64,000 nt of DNA from Hyphomicrobiales bacterium (GTDB lineage: Bacteria > Pseudomonadota > Alphaproteobacteria > Rhizobiales > Aestuariivirgaceae), in the NCBI GenBank assembly GCA_025363755.1, contig JANYLQ010000045.1, positions 1 through 64,000 on the forward strand, written 5' to 3'. The notes under the pieces were generated by a model. The model had not been told where the DNA came from and did not search any database. It worked only from the letters and a program-made list of their open reading frames with translations. The translations under genes were made by a program, and so were the position numbers. Positions 9,205 to 18,783 of the stretch are shown here, one piece after another (the first letter of the stretch is position 1; every line of letters starts with the position of its first letter).

Positions 9205-11169
9205 ATGAACCGCGAATTCCTCGAGATATACAACCGCGAACTCCGGGTTTTGAAAGAGAATGCTAAGGAATTCGCCGAAGAATTCCCCGGTGTTGCCGAC
9301 CGCCTTGGCGGCCTTCTCGAAAACAACATGGACCCCATGATTGAAGGCTTACTGCAAGGCACGGCCTTTCTGGCATCGCGCGTCCAGCTCAAGCTCAAGC
9401 ATGAGTATGAACAATTCACCAGCAATCTGCTTGAACAGTTGCTGCCTGATTATCTTGCTCCAACACCTTCGACGGCACTCCTGAAAATCGAGCCTATTTT
9501 CACCGATCCGAGCCTGAAGGACGGAAATCATATTGAGGCTGGTTCATATGTCGAAGCTCGCTTTGTCGAGCGCCAAAGGCGTATCGCCTGCAAATTTCGC
9601 TTAGCCAATGACACAACATTATGGCCCTTCGACTTGGCCGCCGCCGCATATCTACCGTCCCAGGCGGCACTTCACGGCCTTGGCATTGAGGCTCCAACAA
9701 ATGTGCAGGCTGCTTTTCGATTTTCACTCTTACGTCGAACTGTGGCCCAAAGGGAAGACGAGCCAAGCGAAAAAAAAGTGGCAAAAAAGCCAGAATGCTG
9801 GATCTCAAATTGCCACACAGAAGAGCTCACCTTTCACATCACGTGTTCTGAAGTCGACGCTGTCAGGATATATGAAAAAATATTTGGTCACAGCACAGCG
9901 GTCTATCTCCGCCACTTTAACGAGTTTGGCGATGCCGTGATAACGTCATTGCCAGTCGAATGCTTGCAGCAGGTAGGCTTCGACGAAAATGAAAGCCTGT
10001 TCCCGCGTGAACAGCGGATGTTTTCTGGTTTCGAGCTGTTGCGAGAATTTTTCACACTTCCGGCAAAATTCCTGGCCTTTAAGGTCAGAGGGCTTGGCAC
10101 CGCCTTGCGAAGTATGAACACCAACAAGTTTGACATTGTTATCGCCATTGACCAGGCTGACAATAGATTGGTTCCTGTTATTCAACCAGAAGCCTTCGCA
10201 CTCTATGCCATTCCGGCCGCAAATGTATTTGAAATGCCAACAGCAAGAGTTACCGTAAAAGCAAACGAGAATGAGTATCACATCGTCACAGACCGATCAC
10301 GGCACCTGGATTTTGAAGTGATAAAAATACTGCAGGCGAGCGCACATTTTTCCGGCAGCAGTGTAAAGAAAGAAGTGCATCCGCTTTATGCTGGTCCACC
10401 GCTTGATGCGTCGGAAGCTGATACCATTTACTATACGCTTCGCCGCTTGCCACGGCGTCGGTCTCAAGAGGAACGCAGTTTTAGTCAAGCGTCATCCTAT
10501 GTTGGCACTGATTCCTTTTTGATGCTCACAAACCTCAATAGCCAGGACAATAGCCCGCGCGTTTCGGAAGTGAGCCTTCGCGCTCTTTGTTCAAATCGGC
10601 ATCTGACAGAACATTTGCCAATTGGCCAAGGAGGTGCAGATTTCGTTCTTGAAGAAAAAACCAACCTTAAAGTTTCCTGCATTCAGGGTCCTACCGCACC
10701 GCGAGACGCTGTGACCATGTCAACAAATAATGAGAATGGGCGGAGCGAACAAAGCACCGCCGCGTGGCGTCTGATCAATATGATCAGCCTCAACCATCTT
10801 GGCCTTACCGGTCGCGGCACCTCCGACTCTGCGGGTGCCTTGCGGGAAATGTTGTCCCTCTTTGCAAATTTGGCTGATGCTGCCACCGAACGGCGAATTC
10901 GCGGCATCAAGGCAGTTGAAAGTCGACCGATCAATCGTCGTATCCGACAGAAAAATGGTGCAGGCGTAGTACGCGGTCTGGAGATTTCAGTAATTTTTGA
11001 TGAAAAGGCTTTTGAAGGCAGCGGTATTTTTCTTCTGGGTGCCGTGCTTGATCGGTTTTTTACGGAATATGCCGGCATAAACAGTGTGGTGCAGACTGTA
11101 ATCATTTCTGCCGAGCGCGGAACATTAATGCGCTGGCCCGTCCGCTTTGGAAAGAAGGTTGAGCTTTGA
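9205..11169 (+). CDS. tssF: T6SS baseplate protein TssF (VasA/ImpG)
   Basis: A 654-residue protein, slightly longer than many TssF. It opens with the diagnostic REFLEIYNRELRVLKENAKE and EFPGVADRLGG, then GTAFLASRVQLKLKHE and NLLEQLLPDYLAPTPS. A later GRGTSDSAGALREMLSLF block and the C-terminal FGKKVEL also fit. TssF forms the baseplate wedge with TssG, TssE and TssK. The stop codon overlaps the TTG start of tssG, which indicates translational coupling. Confidence 0.96.
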   Translation: MNREFLEIYNRELRVLKENAKEFAEEFPGVADRLGGLLENNMDPMIEGLLQGTAFLASRVQLKLKHEYEQFTSNLLEQLLPDYLAPTPSTALLKIEPIFTDPSLKDGNHIEAGSYVEARFVERQRRIACKFRLANDTTLWPFDLAAAAYLPSQAALHGLGIEAPTNVQAAFRFSLLRRTVAQREDEPSEKKVAKKPECWISNCHTEELTFHITCSEVDAVRIYEKIFGHSTAVYLRHFNEFGDAVITSLPVECLQQVGFDENESLFPREQRMFSGFELLREFFTLPAKFLAFKVRGLGTALRSMNTNKFDIVIAIDQADNRLVPVIQPEAFALYAIPAANVFEMPTARVTVKANENEYHIVTDRSRHLDFEVIKILQASAHFSGSSVKKEVHPLYAGPPLDASEADTIYYTLRRLPRRRSQEERSFSQASSYVGTDSFLMLTNLNSQDNSPRVSEVSLRALCSNRHLTEHLPIGQGGADFVLEEKTNLKVSCIQGPTAPRDAVTMSTNNENGRSEQSTAAWRLINMISLNHLGLTGRGTSDSAGALREMLSLFANLADAATERRIRGIKAVESRPINRRIRQKNGAGVVRGLEISVIFDEKAFEGSGIFLLGAVLDRFFTEYAGINSVVQTVIISAERGTLMRWPVRFGKKVEL

Positions 11170-12128
11170 GCGATACACCCGATTTTCTAGACCTCATGCG
11201 TACTCTTGAGCGAGCCAAACCGCAAAAACCGCGTATTGGTGCAAGCGGCTCAAGGGCTGAAGACATCGTGTTTCTTGGACAAGAACCTCATGTTGAATTT
11301 TCGCGTTCAAACGTCAACTCGGTAACCGAGACAAAGGACGGAAAGCCCTTCGTGCAATCTCGCTTCCTTGGCCTTCTAGGTCCCCAAGGCGCTTTGCCGC
11401 TACACACAAGCTATGAAACGGCACATTGGAATAATATGCGAGACCCGGCTTTTGCCCGCTTTCTCGATCTGTTCAACAATCGTTTCCTGCAACTCTTTTA
11501 CCGTGCCTGGGCCAATGCTAGGCCTATCGTACAGGCCGATCGCCCGCGCGACAATCAGTTTGTGGTCTACATCGGCTCTATGATCGGCATCGGTACCAAT
11601 GCAACGCAGACGCGCGATTCCATGCATGATTTTTCTAAGCTGGCCTTAAGCGGCTTGCTTTCTCCGACCGTCAAGAGTGCGTCGCGACTTGAAAACATGA
11701 TCGCTTGGATGTTCAAGGTAGCGGTGGCAGTAGAGCAGTTCACAGGCGTTTGGTTGCCTCTTGAAAAACACGAGCAATCGACATTGTCCAAGGGTAAATG
11801 CGGGCTTGGTGTCGACAGCTTGATTGGCAGATCTGCTTTTAGCTTAAACGACAAGTTCAGGATCAGGATCGCTGTGAAAAACCTGACGGAATTTGAAGCT
11901 TTCCTGCCCGACGGAAAATTCTTCCGCCTGTTGGCCGACGCAGTGGAATTCTATCTTGGAAGCGTTTTGATTTACGATGTCACGCTCGGCCTACCGGAAA
12001 GCGAAGCCAAGCCGGTTCAGCTCGGTGGATTTGGCCGTCTGGGGTGGACAAGCTGGATGGGGAATAATGCCAAAGCAGGCCTGCCCGCAAAGCGTTGGGA
12101 TTGCAGGTTCCATCCGGCAGAACACTAA
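11166..12128 (+). CDS. tssG: T6SS baseplate protein TssG (VasB/ImpH)
   Basis: A 320-residue protein of typical TssG length, with FVQSRFLGLLGPQGALPLH near residue 65, a FLDLFNNRFLQLFYRAWA segment, and the C-terminal LGGFGRLGWTSWMG. The start is a TTG (11166) that shares bases with the TGA of tssF; GAAGG lies at suitable distance upstream and no better ATG is nearby. TssG joins TssF in the wedge complex. A 26-bp gap leads to tssH. Confidence 0.94.
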   Translation: MSDTPDFLDLMRTLERAKPQKPRIGASGSRAEDIVFLGQEPHVEFSRSNVNSVTETKDGKPFVQSRFLGLLGPQGALPLHTSYETAHWNNMRDPAFARFLDLFNNRFLQLFYRAWANARPIVQADRPRDNQFVVYIGSMIGIGTNATQTRDSMHDFSKLALSGLLSPTVKSASRLENMIAWMFKVAVAVEQFTGVWLPLEKHEQSTLSKGKCGLGVDSLIGRSAFSLNDKFRIRIAVKNLTEFEAFLPDGKFFRLLADAVEFYLGSVLIYDVTLGLPESEAKPVQLGGFGRLGWTSWMGNNAKAGLPAKRWDCRFHPAEH

Positions 12129-12154
12129 ACAACGGGGAATGGTGAGGTAAGATC

Positions 12155-14788
12155 ATGGCAGATGTCAGTCTTGAAACGGTAACCGGAAAGCTCAATCAAG
12201 TCGGCTACGATACCTTTATGCAAGCCTTGCGTCAGGCCAAAGGTGCTGGCAATCGCAACCTGGAACTTGAACACTGGTTGTTGAAGATGTTGCAGATGCC
12301 AGGAAGCGATGTCGCGCTGACCGTCGAACATTTCAAGCTGGATCTTGCCAAGTTGCTTATCGACATCAATGCGGTCGTTTCAGGATTTGCCGGAAACAAG
12401 ACTGAAATGCCTGGCATTTCGGAAAACATTATTGATGCCTTAGACCGCGGCTGGCACTACGCAACGCTGCTTTTCGGCGAAACCCAGATCCGGACGGGGC
12501 ATATTCTTTCTGCAGTGCTGAAAGAACCCAAACTGTCACGCACGATGCACGGCATCTCGAAGCAATTCAAATTGATCGATGCGGAGCTTCTTACCACCGA
12601 ACATCGAAGGATATGGCAGCAATCGAATGAAGAAAACATGCGCCCTATGGATGGCTCAGGCCTTGTGGCACCCGGCACTGGCGTTGATGCGCTGGCTGGT
12701 CCGAAAGGCACAACAGCACTGGATCGGTTCGCCATTGATCTAACCCAACGTGCAGCTTCGGGAGAAATGGACCCCATTGTCGGACGCGACGAGGAGATCC
12801 GCCAGATCATCGACGTACTTATGCGCCGTCGCCAGAACAACCCGATCCTAACAGGTGAAGCGGGTGTAGGTAAAACGGCGGTGGTTGAAGGCTTCGCCCA
12901 ACGCATCGCAGCGGGCGACGTGCCGCCGCCACTACGTGGCAACAAACTCTACGCGCTTGATATTGGTTTGATGCAAGCCGGCGCGTCGATGAAAGGTGAA
13001 TTTGAGCAACGCCTAAGATCAGTCATTGATCAAGTACAGACTTCACCGATCCCAATCATTTTATTTATTGATGAGGCGCATACTTTGATTGGTGCGGGTG
13101 GCGCTGCCGGAACGGGAGATGCAGCAAATCTTTTGAAACCTGCATTGGCCCGCGGCACGCTCAAAACGATCGCTGCTACAACATGGTCGGAGTATCGCCA
13201 GCACATTGAGAAAGATCCGGCTCTTACGCGGCGTTTCCAACCAATCAACATCGGTGAGCCAGATATTGATCGCTGCTGCGATATGATGCGGGGTCTTTTG
13301 GCGCCCATGGAAAAACACCACAAAGTTCATATTTCGGATGCGGCGCTTGTTGCAGCCGTGAAACTTTCAAGCCGCTATATTCCTTCTCGTCAACTTCCAG
13401 ACAAGTCCGTAAGCTTACTGGATACGGCCGCCGCCCGTGTTGCAGTTTCGCAGACATCGACACCAGCTGCTGTTGAAGATGCGCGCGTGTTGATTTCCGC
13501 ACGTGAGAAGGAACTCGCAGCACTTGAACGCGAACGTGACATTGGTGCCGCAGATGAAAAGCGCATTGCTGAAGTCACGACAGCCATCAGCGATGCAAAA
13601 AATAAACTGGCAGAACTCGATAAGGACTGGGCAGCAGAGAAAATCATTGTCGATGAAATCATGGCTCATCGCAAAGCCATTATAGAAAAGGCCGAGAACG
13701 CCGATGAGGCTCGCGTCAAACTGACATCAATCATTGCCAAACTCGAAGCGATTGATCCCGAAAAACGCATGATCTACCCTTATGTCGACGAGCAGTCAGT
13801 GGCTTCCATAGTATCGGACTGGACCGGCATTCCTGTTGGCAAGATGGTTAAGGATGAAGTGCAAACCATTCTCAATCTGGCCGAGACGCTGAACAAGCGC
13901 GTGATTGGTCAGTCTCACGGTCTCGCTATGATTGCCAAGCGTATTGAGACCAACCGCGCTAAACTCGATAACCCGAATAAGCCAATCGGTGTGTTCATGC
14001 TCGCCGGACCTTCGGGTGTCGGCAAAACTGAAACAGCTCTGGCCTTGGCTGAGGCGCTTTATGGTGGCGAGCAGAATATGATCACCATCAACATGTCTGA
14101 ATTCCAAGAGGCGCATTCCGTTTCAACGCTGAAGGGTGCGCCCCCAGGCTATGTCGGATATGGCGAAGGTGGCCGCCTCACCGAGGCTGTGCGCCGCAAA
14201 CCTTACAGTGTGGTGTTGCTTGACGAAGTGGAAAAGGCCCACCCGGATGTCCACGAGATTTTCTTTCAGGTTTTTGACAAGGGTGTGATGGAAGATGGTT
14301 CAGGCCGCCGCATTGATTTTAAAAACACCTTGATCATCCTCACCACTAATGCTGGCACCGAGATGATCATGCACGCTGCCGCACAGGGTTCCGAAAGGCC
14401 GGACGCAGAAAAACTTGCGACGGACATGAAACCAGATTTGCTTCAAGTTTTTCCCCCTGCCCTGCTTGGCCGCATCGTTACCATTCCCTATTACCCCCTC
14501 TCAGGGGATATGCTGGGCGGCATTGTGCGCCTACAGTTGAACCGTATTGGAAAACGCATTGCAGATAATCACAACGCGAAATTTATCTATGATGATGCCG
14601 TGGTGGAGAAGATCGTGTCCATGTGCAATGACCCGGACTCTGGTGGCCGCATGGTTGATAACATCGTCACCAACACATTGCTGCCTGCTCTGAGCCGACA
14701 GATATTGAACAAAGCAATTTCGGGTGAAGAGATTGCACAGGCAAGTGTCGGAATTGAGAACGACCAGTTTATCTATGCCGTTGTGTAA
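12155..14788 (+). CDS. tssH: T6SS sheath-recycling AAA+ ATPase TssH (ClpV)
   Basis: An 877-residue Clp/Hsp100 ATPase. An N-terminal Clp-N domain ([12 protein letters not shown]) is followed by AAA1 with Walker [14 protein letters not shown] near residue 235 and Walker B in [16 protein letters not shown] middle coiled coil lies at about 440-520, and AAA2 carries Walker [21 protein letters not shown] near 620 and Walker [15 protein letters not shown]. It binds contracted TssBC sheath and unfolds it for reuse. It is placed directly after tssG, with GAGGT before the ATG. The T6SS context and the ClpV-type N-terminus separate it from ClpB. Confidence 0.96.
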   Translation: MADVSLETVTGKLNQVGYDTFMQALRQAKGAGNRNLELEHWLLKMLQMPGSDVALTVEHFKLDLAKLLIDINAVVSGFAGNKTEMPGISENIIDALDRGWHYATLLFGETQIRTGHILSAVLKEPKLSRTMHGISKQFKLIDAELLTTEHRRIWQQSNEENMRPMDGSGLVAPGTGVDALAGPKGTTALDRFAIDLTQRAASGEMDPIVGRDEEIRQIIDVLMRRRQNNPILTGEAGVGKTAVVEGFAQRIAAGDVPPPLRGNKLYALDIGLMQAGASMKGEFEQRLRSVIDQVQTSPIPIILFIDEAHTLIGAGGAAGTGDAANLLKPALARGTLKTIAATTWSEYRQHIEKDPALTRRFQPINIGEPDIDRCCDMMRGLLAPMEKHHKVHISDAALVAAVKLSSRYIPSRQLPDKSVSLLDTAAARVAVSQTSTPAAVEDARVLISAREKELAALERERDIGAADEKRIAEVTTAISDAKNKLAELDKDWAAEKIIVDEIMAHRKAIIEKAENADEARVKLTSIIAKLEAIDPEKRMIYPYVDEQSVASIVSDWTGIPVGKMVKDEVQTILNLAETLNKRVIGQSHGLAMIAKRIETNRAKLDNPNKPIGVFMLAGPSGVGKTETALALAEALYGGEQNMITINMSEFQEAHSVSTLKGAPPGYVGYGEGGRLTEAVRRKPYSVVLLDEVEKAHPDVHEIFFQVFDKGVMEDGSGRRIDFKNTLIILTTNAGTEMIMHAAAQGSERPDAEKLATDMKPDLLQVFPPALLGRIVTIPYYPLSGDMLGGIVRLQLNRIGKRIADNHNAKFIYDDAVVEKIVSMCNDPDSGGRMVDNIVTNTLLPALSRQILNKAISGEEIAQASVGIENDQFIYAVV

Positions 14789-15252
14789 GGTTTTTTGGGA
14801 AATCAATGCCTCATCCAGACGGAGGAGGTGAATAGAGTAAATGTAGTATAATTGAAGTTCATGAGTTCGAATTTGGTGAAATGTTTATGCAGTTCCACCG
14901 ACGTGAGTTGCCTCTGCATCGATTTAGCTGCGGGTTTGCCTTTTGCTCTTGGTGGTAGGGATCTTGGTATGGCGGCTTGGTGGCCGCCGACTGGACCGTA
15001 CTGAAATGGTAGCTGGGAGATGCGGGCCAACGAGGTTGTGTAAATAGTTTTTGACCTTCCAGCATGAATTTCTCTGTTGAGTAGTGAAATACAAATAGTT
15101 GGCAAAAAGACAGAAAATATTAAATGTGCTGTTGTTGTAGTTCCTAAAGTGTGTGGCTTTTGGTGTGGAACGAAGTTTAGATATTTCAAAAGCAAGCCGG
15201 GGCTATTGAATGCTCTAACTGGGTAACGTCACAAGTCAAACAGGAATAGAAA
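14789..15252. other. 464-bp gap between tssH and the cargo-like genes
   Basis: No supported gene is seen. A minus-strand frame (14803-15195) begins with TTG, lacks a ribosome binding site and resembles nothing known. The region looks more AT-rich near 14830-14880 and 15060-15200. It probably contains the tssH transcript end and a promoter for the 15253 gene, but I could not identify a convincing terminator or -35/-10 pair. Confidence 0.4.
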
Positions 15253-16257
15253 ATGGTCACCGCCGAGAAGAATAAACACACAGGTCCGGGAAAACTTCAG
15301 AAACTTCCCGATGGTTCCACTTTAATGTTTAATTTTGATGTCGACAGCGCCCAGCTTAAGGTGGAGCACCAGAGGTTCCTTGAACAAAATGTTATCAGCG
15401 CGGCCAACGCCAATCCAAATGGGTTGCGAGTTGTGATAGGCGGACAGGCTGATCGTCTCGGTGATTCTGCACATAATGTTGCGCTTTCGAATCGCAGAAT
15501 TGAAGCGATCACGATCTTCCTAAAGCAAAGAAAACCAAGATACGCTTGGGACTTTGTTGGATTTGGTGAAGGCACCGGCGAAAGTAACGCTGAGCGGGCG
15601 GGTGACAAGGACAACACTCGAGATGATTTGTTTCGTTCCGTCATTATTGAAGTACTTAAACCCGGTCGACCCATACCTCCAAAGCCAAGCATTCCTAAAA
15701 CATTTCCGAAAAAACCAAACGTGTCACCCCGCGCGCTTCCCCGAAGCCCTAACCAAGATACATGTGTGCCTGCAAGAAATTGCCCCACTTCCAAAAATTT
15801 TTCTGTTCAACTGATGGTCGGCGTGACAGCTGGAGAAATATTAGAGGCGGCATTTTTTACATTTCTGATAAAGGATTTGGATAATCGCCTCGAATGCCTG
15901 TATCTTCTAAGGGGCGGCGGCTTGGCAAATCCTGGTCTGCCAGCAAATGTTGCCCTCGTTGGGAAACCTTCAAATTTTCATCTCGATAACGCAATTAAAG
16001 TAACAAATTTCGGGCCAGTTGGAGGAATTAGTTCTCTGACAGTGCCGGTCAGTCCGCTGCCATCCCAGAATATAACATTTTTCTCGGTTCTTAGTTTTAG
16101 CCACCATCAAACGGACAGCATTATTCCTTCCGGTTTGGTGACAATTACTAAATTTGATACTGGGCCCGTTTCCATTCCGGGAGTCGGTATTCATGGAGGA
16201 GAATTCAAAGCAGCCGGAGGTCTTTGTCGAGGAGAATTCGGCGCAAGTAGATCATAA
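15253..16257 (+). CDS. OmpA-domain protein with unknown C-terminal domain, T6SS cargo candidate
   Basis: A 334-residue protein without a signal peptide. Residues about 20-130 form an OmpA C-terminal-like domain: the LMFNFDVDSAQLK strand, GGQADRLGDSAHNVALSNRR (the peptidoglycan-binding helix with its conserved Asp/Arg), and FVGFGEG. A Pro/Lys-rich linker follows at about 137-170. The remaining 165 residues are beta-rich and unrecognised. OmpA domains bind the diaminopimelate of peptidoglycan, and their presence without an export signal suggests delivery by another route. The gene is the first of five plus-strand genes between tssH and vgrG; T6SS export is inferred from this context. Confidence 0.72.
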   Translation: MVTAEKNKHTGPGKLQKLPDGSTLMFNFDVDSAQLKVEHQRFLEQNVISAANANPNGLRVVIGGQADRLGDSAHNVALSNRRIEAITIFLKQRKPRYAWDFVGFGEGTGESNAERAGDKDNTRDDLFRSVIIEVLKPGRPIPPKPSIPKTFPKKPNVSPRALPRSPNQDTCVPARNCPTSKNFSVQLMVGVTAGEILEAAFFTFLIKDLDNRLECLYLLRGGGLANPGLPANVALVGKPSNFHLDNAIKVTNFGPVGGISSLTVPVSPLPSQNITFFSVLSFSHHQTDSIIPSGLVTITKFDTGPVSIPGVGIHGGEFKAAGGLCRGEFGASRS

Positions 16258-16460
16258 CCTTATCTCGCCAGGGCTTGGTAATGTTTGGTCGGTAATTCCG
16301 GCCGCGAATTCCACTTCTATAAAGTCGAGAATATCACCTAAACAAAGGATGCGCTGAGACCAATTTTGATTTACCCATATTAGACCTCGATTTATTGCGC
16401 ACACATTGAAGTGATTGTTGTCAATCCGCAGCAACGCGTACGTAAACGGAGAATTGTTTG

Positions 16461-17438
16461 ATGGAAACATTTGTCGATACTCATGGCAAGCCCATTTCTC
16501 AAATTGAGCTTGCCGTTGGTGAAACCAAAATTGTGGGGTTGAAGAAGTATGATTTATTCCCTTTGGTCGAGGTCGGCGTTATCGTCAAAAATTCCAACAT
16601 CGCTTTCTGTGATCAGTGTGTGCATCTTGGCGACGTGACCAAGAAAAAGTATATTGATCATTATGACATGGATGAAGTGGCGTCGGGAAACGTGCCCATT
16701 GAGGTAGGTGGCAGGTATTATTTTCAGATTTGTGGACAGTCTGCCGGCTATACTGAACTGGAAGCGTTTTACTGGATTTCGAAATCAGCAAAACTTGGCA
16801 CGCCTTATGCGCCTTCGTTGCAAATCAATGTTAAGCCAAATGCCAAGTTGCTCGTTCTACCGCCTGCCAAAGGCAAGTCGGTCGGCAGTTTCGCGACGAT
16901 GTGGTATAATCATCCAAAAAACCAGAACAACCCAAACTATCCGAATACAGGTCAAAGCGGAGATTACCCCTGCAACGACGGTAATGGTCCGCTCCACCAC
17001 ATGCAATGTTTCGTCCGCGTGTGTGAAGCTCTTCACCGAAGTGGAGTATCTTTTCATGGCTTCTATGGAACATCATGCCAGATGAAGGCCGCAGATCATG
17101 GTCATCATTTTTCGAATCCTTATGAATTTCCCGGCTGGGGTCCGGCGAAAGGAAAGGCTTACACTTGGGAGGCAAAGCCCATCTATGCGCCTGAGCCAAT
17201 GCCTGGGCTTGCGGCTTACAATTTTGTTAAAGAACGCCAAGGGATTATTTTGTTCTGGAACTATTTCGACGTCAAAGGCCGATCGTCGATGTGGGGCGGA
17301 CACATCGATTTATGGAACAAGGGCAGAATGGGAAATACCTATAGCTATCTCCATCCCAGAGAGGGCGAAGCTGCATTTTTGAGAGCTAAGAAGATTATGT
17401 TTTGGCCCCTCGCTGCTGACCCACCAGTCAAATTGTGA
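16461..17438 (+). CDS. Tae4-like peptidoglycan amidase effector with N-terminal extension
   Basis: A 325-residue protein. The C-terminal 190 residues match Tae4-type T6SS amidases: FATMWYNHP opens the domain, the candidate catalytic Cys183 lies in MQCFVRVCEALHRSGV, and the catalytic His is His281 in GGHIDLWNKGRM. Tae4 enzymes cut the gamma-D-glutamyl-DAP bond of peptide stems in a rival's wall. The N-terminal 130 residues are a separate beta-rich region, unusual because Tae4 proteins are normally single-domain and about 160-190 residues long. The ATG at 16461 follows GGAGA with eight bases between; the TTG at 16458 is ignored. No signal peptide is present and no obvious Tai4-like immunity gene (small, secreted) is adjacent. 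Confidence 0.75.
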   Translation: METFVDTHGKPISQIELAVGETKIVGLKKYDLFPLVEVGVIVKNSNIAFCDQCVHLGDVTKKKYIDHYDMDEVASGNVPIEVGGRYYFQICGQSAGYTELEAFYWISKSAKLGTPYAPSLQINVKPNAKLLVLPPAKGKSVGSFATMWYNHPKNQNNPNYPNTGQSGDYPCNDGNGPLHHMQCFVRVCEALHRSGVSFHGFYGTSCQMKAADHGHHFSNPYEFPGWGPAKGKAYTWEAKPIYAPEPMPGLAAYNFVKERQGIILFWNYFDVKGRSSMWGGHIDLWNKGRMGNTYSYLHPREGEAAFLRAKKIMFWPLAADPPVKL

Positions 17439-17643
17439 TTACAGCCGATGAAATTGCAGTGCCCATTAGTTCAGTTGTATCTTGTCGCACAGACGAAGGG
17501 TGGAGTTTCCAATATCTTTCCCGACGATCTATTGCTTCCCTACTATGGAGGATGTGCATGATTGCACCATGCGCATACAATTGAACAGATCAGCGCATAA
17601 GCCAGCGTTATGGCAGCTGAAGCCAAAGACCAGGAGACTTGCG

Positions 17644-18612
17644 ATGAAGACTAAGATGTTTGTCATGAATTCCACATTCGTGGATACAGTCGAAACTGTA
17701 AATCTTGAACAACAACTCACTATTTCGGCGCCTGTCGGCGAGAGGTCGCATCCACGTGTCGCCAATATAAAATCAGATGTCGAAAAGATACAACGTACCC
17801 TGAACCAGTTTCCGAACCGTGACGGAGGGCCTGTCGCATTGCTCAAAGTTGACGGCATCGTCGGTCCTAAAACCATTGCTTCTATTTTGAATTTTCAAAC
17901 AGTCAATCAACTCAAAAAGACCGATAAAATCGTAGATCCTGAAGGTGCCACCATGGACAATTTGCGTGCCGGGCCCGATGTCATTCCGCAAGAAAGTGTT
18001 TCGAGGTTCATTGTCGAACTTCCTCGCGTCCTTGCCATCGTAACGGCGGCCGAAGCCAATATGAGCCTGGCATCATCGGCACTTTCGACACCGGGTTCGT
18101 TGTTTGCTGCTACCGCTTTCACCAGACTCGATCGACACTATCACACAAAAAATAGTGATGAGCGCAGACTGGCTTTGGCACGCATGCAGCGCGTGTTCTT
18201 CCTAGTCAAATCAGCTGTCGGGCATTTGACACAAGGGACGATTATTGCGGACGATGCGCCTTTGAATCTGCAGGAAAATTCATTCATGTATACTTTTGAA
18301 GATGGCTTCAACAGCGGTAAGGCTCCCGCCAACAAAATCGAGCGCTTTAAAGGCATTCCTGTCGACAGGATTTATATAACGGTGAAAGGCCGCAAGATGG
18401 CTAACGACGGATTTCGTTATGCTATGCTCCATGAATTATGTCACTTTGTGACGGGCGGAAAGTCTGGCGTGCCTTTGGCCGACGATCAAGCATATTTCCA
18501 TAAGAACCGACAAAAATACGATACGCTCTCAACCGATCTTGCTCTCCGCAACGCAGATACATACGCTCGATTTGCCCATGATGTGATAGGCCAGCTCGAT
18601 TTGGTGTTTTAA
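17644..18612 (+). CDS. Aspzincin (M35-like) metallopeptidase with PG-binding-like segment, T6SS cargo candidate
   Basis: A 322-residue protein. Residues about 45-87 resemble a peptidoglycan-binding-1 repeat (KVDGIVGPKTIASILNFQ). The C-terminal part has the zinc motif HELCH (263-267), followed by ADDQAYF and NADTYARFAHDV, the pattern of aspzincin (M35, deuterolysin-like) peptidases in which the Asp after HExxH is the third ligand. The frame extends upstream to 17482, but AGGAG at 17632 with ATG at 17644 gives a much better start. There is no signal peptide. Context places it in the cargo array; the substrate could be a protein or a wall peptide, which the sequence does not decide. Confidence 0.68.
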   Translation: MKTKMFVMNSTFVDTVETVNLEQQLTISAPVGERSHPRVANIKSDVEKIQRTLNQFPNRDGGPVALLKVDGIVGPKTIASILNFQTVNQLKKTDKIVDPEGATMDNLRAGPDVIPQESVSRFIVELPRVLAIVTAAEANMSLASSALSTPGSLFAATAFTRLDRHYHTKNSDERRLALARMQRVFFLVKSAVGHLTQGTIIADDAPLNLQENSFMYTFEDGFNSGKAPANKIERFKGIPVDRIYITVKGRKMANDGFRYAMLHELCHFVTGGKSGVPLADDQAYFHKNRQKYDTLSTDLALRNADTYARFAHDVIGQLDLVF

Positions 18613-18783
18613 CGGGAACACATCCTCTCCTCAGTGTGCCGCTGCTCCTTTCAACAAGCGCACAGCAAACGCGTGGCTCCCCCAAGCACAGGATGCGCTA
18701 TCCTCAAATTGTTGCTAAAGTTGGCAACACTACAGTCTTGGTTGCACAATTCCACTGCAATACGATCCTGAAGGAGCCGCAAA

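Noticed and set aside
14803-15195. A 130-codon minus-strand frame downstream of tssH
   Set aside because: It starts with TTG, has no ribosome binding site and the translation shows no protein-like pattern.
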